From the NCBI GenBank assembly GCA_964405665.1, contig CAYOOT010000077.1, positions 1 to 12,567 of the forward strand: 12,567 bases of DNA, in the 5' to 3' direction. Shown piece by piece: positions 1 through 6,272 of the stretch. Position numbers and translations under genes: made by a program. The stretch comes from CAYOOT01 sp964405665 (GTDB lineage: Bacteria > Bdellovibrionota_C > UBA2361 > SZUA-149 > CAZDWZ01). The first letter of the stretch is position 1. Each line of letters opens with the position of its first letter. The notes under the pieces are model-generated. The model saw only the letters and a list, made by a program, of their open reading frames with translations, searched no databases and was not told the origin of the DNA.

Positions 1-419
1 GCGACCCAAGGATCTTTGTCTTTGGCAGCTATTTTTAATTGAGGGAGAGAAATTTTGGCATCACTGCCAATTCTGCCTAAAGCCCGAGCAGCGGCTCTTC
101 GAACAAATTTACTGGAATCATTTAGGGCGATAGTTAAATCGGGAATTGCATCTTTTGCAGTTGGTCCCATCATTCCCAAATAACTGGCGGCAGCCGTGCG
201 CACTGTGTCTTTTTTGTCATGGAGTTGTTCAATATAAAGTTGAACTGAGGAGTTTATTCTTTTCTTTGGGATTGTATTAACAGTCTCATATCGAGGTCTG
301 GAATAAGATTGATAGGTGCTGCCGGAACTTTCTTTGACACCTTCATTTTGGGTAAATGGCACAAGGGCGATGCAGGAGCTTAAAGAACTGATTGCAATAA
401 TCGAAAGAAGTTTTTTCAT
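1..419 (-). CDS. HEAT-repeat lipoprotein, C-terminus cut by window edge
   Basis: This reading frame starts at ATG 419 and is still open at base 1, giving 139 visible residues. It begins with a lipoprotein signal: two lysines (K2, K3), a short hydrophobic run, and a lipobox LSSC with the lipidated cysteine at residue 16. A Ser/Pro/Arg-rich linker follows to about residue 50. From about residue 55 the protein shows two helical repeats and the start of a third, with HEAT-like signatures such as VRTAAASYLGMMG and VRRAAARALGRIG and the typical 'AIPDL' turns. HEAT repeats of this PBS-lyase-like type are protein-binding scaffolds, so a role as an envelope-anchored interaction platform is inferred; the partner is unknown. 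There is no clear Shine-Dalgarno sequence. A hairpin with a T-tract separates it from the upstream kinase gene, suggesting independent transcription. The family call is fairly sure; the total length is unknown. Confidence 0.8.
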   Translation of the reverse strand, partial: MKKLLSIIAISSLSSCIALVPFTQNEGVKESSGSTYQSYSRPRYETVNTIPKKRINSSVQLYIEQLHDKKDTVRTAAASYLGMMGPTAKDAIPDLTIALNDSSKFVRRAAARALGRIGSDAKISLPQLKIAAKDKDPWV

Positions 420-473
420 AAGAAAATTTTAAAACTTTATTTTAAATCTGGCAAGGGGAAAAAGGGATGCAAA

Positions 474-497
474 TTTTTGTGGGTATCTCCACAAAAA
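474..497. repeat. 9-bp inverted repeat (hairpin)
   Basis: TTTTTGTGG at 474-482 and CCACAAAAA at 489-497 form a perfect 9-bp stem with a 6-nt loop. It abuts the larger palindrome at 498-546 with no spacer. On the minus strand it lies between the kinase terminator and the lipoprotein start. It could pause or terminate transcription or be part of the repeat unit next to it; no T-tract follows it on either strand. Confidence 0.5.
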
Positions 498-546
498 AAA
501 TAATAATGTAGGGGCACCCTTTATGGGTGCCCCTACATTATTATTT
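493..546 (-). terminator. Rho-independent terminator after hybrid kinase gene
   Basis: Read on the minus strand, the 22-bp stem (546-525 with 519-498) is followed directly by a run of eight T residues (500-493). This is the classical stem plus U-tract arrangement, and it sits at the stop codon of the kinase gene. It should separate that transcription unit from the downstream HEAT lipoprotein gene. Confidence 0.7.
498..546. repeat. 22-bp perfect palindrome, REP-like
   Basis: Two perfectly complementary 22-base arms (498-519 and 525-546) flank a 5-nt loop. The core is GTAGGGGCACCC / GGGTGCCCCTAC, flanked by AT-rich AAATAATAAT / ATTATTATTT. The right arm includes two bases of the stop codon of the minus-strand kinase gene (stop at 545-547). 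The GTAGGGGC...GCCCCTAC core resembles dispersed palindromic repeats seen in many bacterial genomes, which suggests an inserted REP-type element now serving as a terminator. Only one copy occurs in this window. Confidence 0.75.
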
Positions 547-3211
547 AAGCCAAACTCCTTCCCAAAATATTGTTTAAAGTATTACTCAGCGTAAGCAAAT
601 CATAAGGTTTGGTCATAATCGAATAAAATCCATAACTGGAATAATTAGACATGATTGGTTTATCGGAATAGCCACTGGAAAGAATAGCTCGAACTTTGGG
701 ATCAATATTTTTTAGTTTTTGAATTGTTACTTCTCCGCCTTGTCCTCCAGGAATAGTTAGATCCATTATTACCGCATCAATAAATTTGTTTTCCGCCAGG
801 CATTTTTTATATATTTCTATTGTTTCCTGTCCATCGGCGGCCAGAAGTACATCATATCCTAAATATTGAAGCATTCTGGCGGTAACTTCTCTGACCATCG
901 TTTCATCATCCATAATTAAAACCCTGCCATAACCGTGGACTACATTTTTATTGCGCTGACTTAGATCTTTAATTGTTTTATCCGCGGAAGGAAGAAAAAT
1001 AGTGAAAGTAGTACCCACTCCCACCAAGGAATCTACTTCAATATGACCTTGATGTTTTTTGATAATGGAATAAGTGGTGGCCAGTCCCAATCCGCTGCCA
1101 CCTTGTTTTGTTGTAAAAAAGGGATCGAATATTTTTTGCAAATGTTCTGTTGGAATTCCACATCCGGTATCACTGATTGTTATTTTAATATATTTCCCTG
1201 TTCCGATAATTTTTCCATAAACGGAATTTTTATTAATTATTTCAAAATTTTCACATTGCACATGGATTTTTCCGCCATCGGGCATTGCTTGGCAGGAATT
1301 AATCATCAAATTATTGATTACTTGGGAAATTTGTCCGGCATCAACATTGGCGGGAAGTAGATCTGCTTGAGTACTTAATTCCGCAGTGACGTTACTGCCA
1401 CTAAGACTAAAATTAATTATATCTTTAATAATTTCACTGATTACTGTAGTTTTTTTAACTGGAGTTCCTCCTTTGGAAAAAGTAAGCAGTTGTTGAGTTA
1501 AATCTTTAGCTCTGTAAATTGCTTTTTCGATTTCACTAAGACGAAGATAGATTTTACTTTCTTTATCAACAATGTGCTTGGAATGTGAGACATTCCCCAA
1601 GAGTCCCATTAGGATATTATTGAAATCATGAGCGATACCGCCGGCAAGTATGCCCAAAGATTCAAGCTTGCAGGCCTTTAGATACTCTTCTTCCCATTTC
1701 TTTTTCTCGGTAATATCTTCCACTTCAGCCACTAAATAAAGAGGTTTTTGTAAAGAATCAAATACTACTCCCAAACGTTTCTTGGCAAAGATTAAAGACC
1801 CGTTTTTATGAAAATAACGTTTCTCTATTTCCACAATATTTGTTTTTCCTCGAAGTAATTGTATTAATTTTTTACGGGGCAAATTTCTATCTTCAGGATG
1901 AGCAATGTCGTTAAAAGACATTTGCAATAATTCTGCAGCAGTTCTGCCCAGCATTTTGCATAAAGCATTATTAACGCTTAAAAATTTACCATTGAGTGTG
2001 CAGGTAGCCATGCCAATTTGAGTATTATCAAAAGTAAGTCGCAATTGTTCTTGCTTGGCAAAAATTTGTTCCCTGCTTTTGTATAGTTCTTCTTCGGTTT
2101 CTTTTCGACTCAGAGCGTTGACAAAAATTTGTGCAAACATTTTAAGAAGGGTAATTTCGTCTATTGACCAGTCTTTGTTTTTATTGCAATTTTCCAATGC
2201 CAGATAGCCAATGGCTTGATCGCGGGAGAGAATGGGAATAGCCAGTAAAGAGTGATTTTCTTTTAAAAAAACATCTTTACTATCTTCATTTAAAAGAATT
2301 ATTTCATGATCATTGATCTTGGCAATCAGTTTTGCTAAGTGAGTTTCTGGAAGATCTGTATAGTATTCATTATTCGGGAAATTGATACTGGTTTTTTGCC
2401 ATTTGCAATAAGTTATAAGAGATTTATCTCCCTTTTTTAAAAGGATATAAGTGCAATTGGAAGCAGTGAATTCAGCAAGTTCTTGTAAAGCATTAATTGT
2501 TACATCATCGATTTGTTCGCTGGAGCAACTAATAAATTTATTGGAAATTGAAAAAATTAATTTTTCAAAATTAACTCGATAACGTAATTCGTCTTGGGTT
2601 CGATGTTGACTTATCGCAATTCCGGCTATTGCTGCTGCATTTTTGATATATTCTAATTCTTCGGGTTTTGGTGATTTTACTTGACGATAGTAAATAGCAA
2701 AGGTTCCTAAAACTGTATTTTCATCGGCAGCGATAATTGGTTGGGACCAACAGGCATGAAGGTTGTTAGCTAGGGCAAGACCGGCAAATTTACTCCAAAG
2801 AGGATCATTTTTAATATCTGTTACGATAACTCGCTCTCCCCTCCAGGCAGCGGTTCCGCAAGAGCCTTGTTCCGGACCAATTCTAATATAATTAATAGCT
2901 TGATTATAATTTTCAGGAAGGCTGGGGGCGGCACAATGAAGTAAATGCTTTCCTTCTTTGTCCAAAAGTAAGATGGAACAAATCATTTCCGGATGTTCTT
3001 CTTCGATTTCCAAAGCTAATTCTTTTAGTATCTCAGCTAATGGTTTGGCAGAAGCAAGAAGATTTAATACTTTATTGTGTTTTTCTAAATTTGTTAGGTT
3101 TTTTGCTGAAGGTTTACTTTTGCTTTTTTGGACTTCAATTTCGTAATTCAGCCCTGACATAAACGGCACCAGAAAAATTTGGTTTGAGGATCTGAGGGCA
3201 GATCCCATCAT
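545..3211 (-). CDS. Hybrid sensor histidine kinase (GAF-GAF-PAS-HisKA-HATPase-REC)
   Basis: This is an 888-residue soluble hybrid kinase with no transmembrane segment. Domains in order are GAF (about 47-205), a second GAF (about 213-370), a short charged coiled linker (370-390), PAS with PAC end (about 385-503), HisKA, HATPase_c and a C-terminal receiver. The phosphorylated histidine is H528 in GGIAHDFNN. The ATPase shows an N box around N634/N638, a G1 box DTGCGI (681-686), an F box FDPFFTT (695-701) and a G2 box GGSGLGLA (704-711). The receiver has the acidic pair D768/D769, phosphoacceptor D817, S845 and K868, so both halves look active. The HisKA/HATPase type resembles NtrB-like hybrid kinases. 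The input is unknown; GAF and PAS domains suggest an intracellular small molecule or redox cue. The receiver is C-terminal and no DNA-binding regulator is nearby, so the output target is not in the window. The start is uncertain: ATG at 3211 and at 3208 are adjacent and neither has a Shine-Dalgarno sequence. Confidence 0.93.
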   Translation of the reverse strand: MMGSALRSSNQIFLVPFMSGLNYEIEVQKSKSKPSAKNLTNLEKHNKVLNLLASAKPLAEILKELALEIEEEHPEMICSILLLDKEGKHLLHCAAPSLPENYNQAINYIRIGPEQGSCGTAAWRGERVIVTDIKNDPLWSKFAGLALANNLHACWSQPIIAADENTVLGTFAIYYRQVKSPKPEELEYIKNAAAIAGIAISQHRTQDELRYRVNFEKLIFSISNKFISCSSEQIDDVTINALQELAEFTASNCTYILLKKGDKSLITYCKWQKTSINFPNNEYYTDLPETHLAKLIAKINDHEIILLNEDSKDVFLKENHSLLAIPILSRDQAIGYLALENCNKNKDWSIDEITLLKMFAQIFVNALSRKETEEELYKSREQIFAKQEQLRLTFDNTQIGMATCTLNGKFLSVNNALCKMLGRTAAELLQMSFNDIAHPEDRNLPRKKLIQLLRGKTNIVEIEKRYFHKNGSLIFAKKRLGVVFDSLQKPLYLVAEVEDITEKKKWEEEYLKACKLESLGILAGGIAHDFNNILMGLLGNVSHSKHIVDKESKIYLRLSEIEKAIYRAKDLTQQLLTFSKGGTPVKKTTVISEIIKDIINFSLSGSNVTAELSTQADLLPANVDAGQISQVINNLMINSCQAMPDGGKIHVQCENFEIINKNSVYGKIIGTGKYIKITISDTGCGIPTEHLQKIFDPFFTTKQGGSGLGLATTYSIIKKHQGHIEVDSLVGVGTTFTIFLPSADKTIKDLSQRNKNVVHGYGRVLIMDDETMVREVTARMLQYLGYDVLLAADGQETIEIYKKCLAENKFIDAVIMDLTIPGGQGGEVTIQKLKNIDPKVRAILSSGYSDKPIMSNYSSYGFYSIMTKPYDLLTLSNTLNNILGRSLA

Positions 3212-3230
3212 TCTTTTTTTACGAAGAATG
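3209..3230 (-). promoter_or_regulatory. Weak hairpin enclosing the kinase start codon
   Basis: CATTCTT (3209-3215) and AAGAATG (3224-3230) form a 7-bp, AT-rich stem with an 8-nt loop. On the minus-strand transcript the last three bases of the stem are the first candidate ATG of the kinase. It might limit initiation there and favour the second ATG, but the stem is weak and this may be chance. Confidence 0.25.
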
Positions 3231-3278
3231 TCTTTTCAATCTTAGTAAGTTATATTTTGAGGGAGTAATCTTATTTAA

Positions 3279-3896
3279 TCAAGTAGAGCTTGTGAAATAG
3301 AGTAAAAAGAGTTGACCGAGTCCGACGGCAAAGCCCAATACTGCGCCAAGTATTTCTATTGTTTTTAGCTCGTTAGAAGAAACATTTAGAATAATTTCCT
3401 CAAGTTTTCCCAGGTCAAAATTTTCAATTTTTTGCTTAACAATATCCCGGAAATTCATTTCTGTCTCAATTTTGCCCATGATACTATCAAGAACATGGGG
3501 GATAGAATTCTTCAATTGAATAATTAAAGATTCTTTAATTTGATTTAAGAGATCCCCTTGGAGAAACATCCCTACCAAAGGGATACTAGAGAGTTTTTGT
3601 TCTAGAAAAATATCGATTTCTTTTCTGATTAAAATTTCTATTTCTTGCTGACAACCGCTATTTCTCAAAACATTTTCAATATCCTTATGAGAAATTAAGT
3701 TTTGTTCGATGGTATCGGCAATTTTAATGGCCAAATCATTTTGTCGTTTTGGAACTAATCCCTGAATTTTAATTCCGAAGATATTAATTGCAACTCTTGG
3801 GCGGAAAAGCATTTTTATTGCTATGTAATTGGTGATCCAGCCAATGAGAGCTGCAATGATCGGAATTAAAATATAGTTTAATGTTTGAAGATTAAT
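3279..3896 (-). CDS. Short DUF445 (YheB-like) membrane protein with probable AUU start
   Basis: From the first ATG (3812) the protein would be 177 residues and begin in the middle of the family's conserved N-terminal motif. The same frame is open upstream for 28 more codons and encodes the missing first membrane segment, with IGWITNYIAIKMLFRP as in DUF445 proteins. No ATG, GTG or TTG lies in that extension. A strong AAGGAG (3908-3903) sits 6 nt before an in-frame ATT (3896-3894), and an in-frame stop lies at 3923-3921. I therefore place the start at ATT, giving 205 residues. Membrane segments are about 6-27 and 181-202, with an amphipathic helical middle. The C-terminal LGAVLGFAVGLGQ is also typical of the family. 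The T of the ATT is the first base of the msrB stop, so translation is probably coupled. The function of DUF445 is not established. The family call is strong; the AUU start is an inference. Confidence 0.85.
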   Translation of the reverse strand: MNLQTLNYILIPIIAALIGWITNYIAIKMLFRPRVAINIFGIKIQGLVPKRQNDLAIKIADTIEQNLISHKDIENVLRNSGCQQEIEILIRKEIDIFLEQKLSSIPLVGMFLQGDLLNQIKESLIIQLKNSIPHVLDSIMGKIETEMNFRDIVKQKIENFDLGKLEEIILNVSSNELKTIEILGAVLGFAVGLGQLFLLYFTSST

Positions 3897-4410
3897 TGTG
3901 AGCTCCTTTTTTTTTATGAATTAGACAAACCGAGTTGATGCAATATCTTTTGCCTGTGGGTGGGGGACCATCATCAAAAACATGTCCCAAATGGGCGCCA
4001 CAACGAGAGCAGCGAATTTCAGTGCGCTGCCAGCCAAAAGAGTTATCAGGTATTTGTTCAACTGCCTGAGGAGAAATTGCTTCAAAAAAACTTGGCCAAC
4101 CAGTTCCAGAATTGAAATTTGCTTTTGAGCTAAATAATTCTTGGCCGCAAGAAGAACAAATATACACTCCTTGCCCATGTTCTTGCGAATTGTCAATTTT
4201 ACAGCTAAAGGCTGGTTCAGTCCCGCCTCGCCGACAAACTTGATATTGTTCAGGAGAAAGATTTTTTTTCCAATAATCAGTATTATTTTTCATTTCAATC
4301 CAGAAACTGGAATTCTTTTTCTCTAGGTTGTCCAAATGTTCAGGGGTTTGAGCCAACACAATGCCCTTGATAGTGAGGAATAAAAGAATTATATATTTGA
4401 TTCGTTTCAT
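3892..4410 (-). CDS. msrB: Exported peptide-methionine (R)-S-oxide reductase MsrB
   Basis: MsrB reduces methionine-R-sulfoxide in oxidised proteins. Starting at ATG 4410 the product has 172 residues and opens with a signal peptide: MKRIK, a hydrophobic core, and a likely cleavage after VLA before QTPEH. This places the enzyme outside the cytoplasmic membrane. The family signatures are complete: two zinc pairs CSSC and CSRC, the substrate loop GTGWPSF, GAHLGHVFDDGPPPTGKR, and catalytic cysteine in RYCINS (residue 157 from this start). The usual second-cysteine position in GTGWPSF is Thr, but there is a cysteine in QYQVCRRGG (residue 59) that could resolve the sulfenic acid, as reported for some MsrB enzymes. 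Upstream in-frame starts exist at TTG 4455 and ATG 4446, which would lengthen the n-region by 15 or 12 residues; none has a good Shine-Dalgarno sequence. The stop overlaps the DUF445 start. Confidence 0.92.
   Translation of the reverse strand: MKRIKYIILLFLTIKGIVLAQTPEHLDNLEKKNSSFWIEMKNNTDYWKKNLSPEQYQVCRRGGTEPAFSCKIDNSQEHGQGVYICSSCGQELFSSKANFNSGTGWPSFFEAISPQAVEQIPDNSFGWQRTEIRCSRCGAHLGHVFDDGPPPTGKRYCINSVCLIHKKKGAHN
3903..3908 (-). promoter_or_regulatory. Shine-Dalgarno deciding the DUF445 start
   Basis: AAGGAG on the minus strand, preceded by a run of A residues, lies inside the last codons of msrB. It stands 6 nt before the in-frame ATT at 3896. It is too far (about 90 nt) from the first ATG of the DUF445 frame to serve it, and this is the main reason for proposing the AUU start. 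Confidence 0.65.
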
Positions 4411-4414
4411 GTGG

Positions 4415-4443
4415 TTATTAGAATTTTTTTTATTTACTATATT
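4415..4443 (+). promoter_or_regulatory. Possible promoter of the plus-strand operon
   Basis: TATATT at 4438-4443 matches the -10 consensus at five of six positions. It lies 17 bp downstream of TTATTA (4415-4420), a poor -35 box. It is the only plausible placement in the short divergent gap between msrB and the DUF1232/J gene. Such AT-rich DNA gives chance matches, so confidence is low. Confidence 0.25.
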
Positions 4444-4466
4444 CATTATTCCCAATTAGGCAAGAG

Positions 4467-4883
4467 ATGAGATTTTTAGCTTATGCATTGTGCTTACTTT
4501 ATTTTATTTCACCTGTTGACCTGATTCCTGACTATTTGGGACTTTTTGGCAGGATTGATGATTTACTTCTTATTGTAGGGATTGTCTATTATTTCCGCAA
4601 GAATATCAGACAATATCAGTCATTTCTTAGGAATCCAGCAAATTCTCAAAAAACCACAACTGATTTTACTCAATCATCATCTAATTTATCTAGGGAAGAA
4701 TCTCATCGGGTTTTAGAAATAACTCAGGGAGCTTCCAAAGAAGAAATTACAAAACAATATAAAAAATTAATCAGTCAATATCATCCTGATAAAGTAGCTC
4801 ACTTAGGAACTGAGCTAAAAAAACTTGCCCAAGAAAAAACTATCCAAATACAAAAAGCTTATGAAAAACTAAATGAAAGCTAA
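4467..4883 (+). CDS. DUF1232 membrane segment fused to a J-domain
   Basis: This 138-residue protein has two parts. The N-terminus (about 3-42) is a DUF1232 unit with the signature LLYFISPVDLIPDYL and a following RIDDLLLI hydrophobic stretch; it should sit in the membrane. After a polar linker (about 50-75), residues 78-136 form a J-domain, with the diagnostic HPD at 106-108 between helices QYKKLISQY and KTIQIQKAYEKL. J-domains stimulate the ATPase of DnaK/Hsp70, so this looks like a membrane-tethered co-chaperone; its client is unknown. There is no Gly/Phe region or zinc finger, so it is not DnaJ itself. It opens a plus-strand operon, and its last 11 nt overlap the start of the glycosidase gene, suggesting coupled translation. 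Domain calls are sure; the role is inferred. Confidence 0.88.
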   Translation: MRFLAYALCLLYFISPVDLIPDYLGLFGRIDDLLLIVGIVYYFRKNIRQYQSFLRNPANSQKTTTDFTQSSSNLSREESHRVLEITQGASKEEITKQYKKLISQYHPDKVAHLGTELKKLAQEKTIQIQKAYEKLNES

Positions 4884-5793
4884 GAAAAGAAAAAAAACTA
4901 AGGATAGAACTAAAATAAGAAAAAGAAAGAAAGGAGGAAAGAAAATATTTCTTTTTTTGATATTATTTTTAGCTTTGGGAGGTTTTCTAATATTTAAATA
5001 TGCAAGGCCGGAAAGGAGTTTCTTGGAGGAACGTTTATTCTTTGGAGTGACCTATCAACGTCTTCCTAAAGATTTACCGAGACCCTTGATGGTTCACGTG
5101 ATTACTATTGACCTATTGGCTCCAGGACTCAAAGCCTATACTAGTATTGGAGTTCCCGATTTGGGGATTCGTGCAAAAACGCTATCGGAATTTATTAAAG
5201 AGAGCGGAGTAAAAATTGCAATTAATGGTAGTTTTTTTCAGCCCCATTATGTGAATAATATTTTTGATTATTTCCCCCATTCCGGAGATATTGTGCATCC
5301 TTTCGGTATGACAATGTACATGGGGCAAATTTATTCTCGACCGGAACCTGATTATTATGCACTTTGTATTTCCGATGAACTTAAATTTGCTATTACTAGA
5401 GATTACTGTCCGGATGAAATGACCAATGCGATAGCAGGAGGGCGTTATTTAGTTAAGGCGGGAGAGCTTAATGTAGAAGAAAGTGTTGATGATATTTTGA
5501 ACCCTAGAAGTGCGTTTGGATTTAACCAAAAGCTGGGGAAAATTTGGTTGGTTGCGGTAGATGGCCGACAAGTAGCATATAGTGAAGGAATCACAATATT
5601 TGAACTGGCAAATTTACTTAAAGATTTAGGTGCCGATGAAGCATTAGAACTTGATGGCGGTGGTTCTACGACATTAGGGGTTCAAGGAAGTATTGGACCG
5701 AGAATACTAAATTCTCCAATCGAAGCAGGGATTTTTGGGCACGAAAGACCTATTGCTAATCATCTGGGCTTTTATGTAGAATCCTTGGAATAG
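4873..5793 (+). CDS. Membrane-anchored phosphodiester glycosidase (NAGPA/DUF2233)
   Basis: The 306-residue product begins with an extremely basic tail (16 Lys/Arg in the first 24 residues), followed by one membrane helix (about 25-42). The rest should lie outside the cytoplasm, as a type II membrane protein. From about 70 to 303 it matches the NAGPA/DUF2233 fold: KIAINGSFF (114-122), NAIAGGRYLV (185-194), NPRSAFGF (210-217), IWLVAVDGR (224-232), EALELDGGGSTTL (256-268) and RPIANHLGFY (292-301). Members of this family cleave GlcNAc-phosphodiester bonds or related glycan-phosphate linkages, so a job on cell-wall or teichoic-type polymers or exopolysaccharide is plausible, but the substrate is not shown. 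Its start overlaps the DUF1232/J gene by 11 nt and has no Shine-Dalgarno sequence of its own, which favours coupling. gmd lies two genes downstream. Confidence 0.9.
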   Translation: MKAKKRKKTKDRTKIRKRKKGGKKIFLFLILFLALGGFLIFKYARPERSFLEERLFFGVTYQRLPKDLPRPLMVHVITIDLLAPGLKAYTSIGVPDLGIRAKTLSEFIKESGVKIAINGSFFQPHYVNNIFDYFPHSGDIVHPFGMTMYMGQIYSRPEPDYYALCISDELKFAITRDYCPDEMTNAIAGGRYLVKAGELNVEESVDDILNPRSAFGFNQKLGKIWLVAVDGRQVAYSEGITIFELANLLKDLGADEALELDGGGSTTLGVQGSIGPRILNSPIEAGIFGHERPIANHLGFYVESLE

Positions 5794-5816
5794 TGAATAT
5801 ATTAAGGTAAATTTTA

Positions 5817-6263
5817 ATGGCGGAAACATTAGGTTCTTTGTTGGATAAGCTGACCATCGTCAAGCTTAAGCAATGGCATTCTGAAGATAAAGAACGACTT
5901 AAAAGTTTAGCCAATCAAGAAAATCAATTGCAGCAAGAAATATCGGAATATATTGCTGCAGCAGTGAATGGAGACATTCCTTTGGAAAGACTAACTTTTG
6001 CTGCGAATAAAGTTTTTAAAAAAGAAGGAAACACAGTTGCCGATATTCAAGGAAAAGGTATCGGTGCTGTTTTCTCCCAACTGGCAGATGTCAATTGCAA
6101 GCTTTGGCATGAGCAGGAGAAAGTTTATGAATTTGAAACAGTTCCTTCGGCAGATAAAGATAAAGTAGTAAAACAACTTGCTTTGCTTAATTTGGAAAGA
6201 AACAAATGTATTGATGCAATCGATCGGACTTTACAAGAACAAGTTAAAACTTTGGCAAAATAG
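5817..6263 (+). CDS. Small helical protein resembling DUF4254
   Basis: This 148-residue soluble, mostly helical protein lacks signal or membrane segments. Conserved-looking blocks are ETLGSLLDKLTIVKLKQWH (3-21), LADVNCKLWHEQEKVYEF (89-106) and LNLERNKCIDAIDR (124-137). The first and second blocks echo each other (KLKQWHSEDK and CKLWHEQEK). The pattern of an N-terminal WH-E/D helix and a C-terminal N-x-x-R-N...ID helix resembles what I recall of DUF4254, a family often found beside glycosyltransferases and polysaccharide genes; this match is from memory. Its function is unknown. A weak AAGG precedes the ATG. It lies 23 nt after the glycosidase gene and 9 nt before gmd, so it is very likely co-expressed with a nucleotide-sugar enzyme, perhaps as an accessory to glycan assembly. 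Confidence 0.75.
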   Translation: MAETLGSLLDKLTIVKLKQWHSEDKERLKSLANQENQLQQEISEYIAAAVNGDIPLERLTFAANKVFKKEGNTVADIQGKGIGAVFSQLADVNCKLWHEQEKVYEFETVPSADKDKVVKQLALLNLERNKCIDAIDRTLQEQVKTLAK

Positions 6264-6266
6264 GAG
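6262..6266 (+). promoter_or_regulatory. Shine-Dalgarno of gmd
   Basis: AGGAG overlaps the TAG stop of the preceding gene and lies 6 nt before the gmd ATG at 6273. It is one of the few clear ribosome binding sites in the window, and it fixes the start of gmd and its coupling to the small upstream gene. Confidence 0.7.
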
Positions 6267-6272
6267 TAAATA

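Noticed and set aside
1043..1360. A 105-codon plus-strand open frame antisense to the kinase.
   Set aside because: It lies fully inside the kinase's catalytic domains, has no ribosome binding site and no recognisable motif. It is a shadow of the real gene, as are the frames at 3921-4196, 10174-10467 and 10978-11400.
4411..4455. N-terminal extension of MsrB from TTG 4455 or ATG 4446.
   Set aside because: It would put 12 to 15 polar residues before the signal peptide and leave only 11 to 20 nt for two divergent starts. ATG 4410 gives a standard signal peptide, though the longer forms are not excluded.
4931..4950. Strong AAAGGAGG followed by ATA inside the glycosidase gene, a possible second non-standard start.
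   Set aside because: It arises from Lys-Gly-Gly-Lys codons in the basic tail. Starting at ATA would remove all positive charges before the membrane helix, and an upstream ATG with gene overlap exists.
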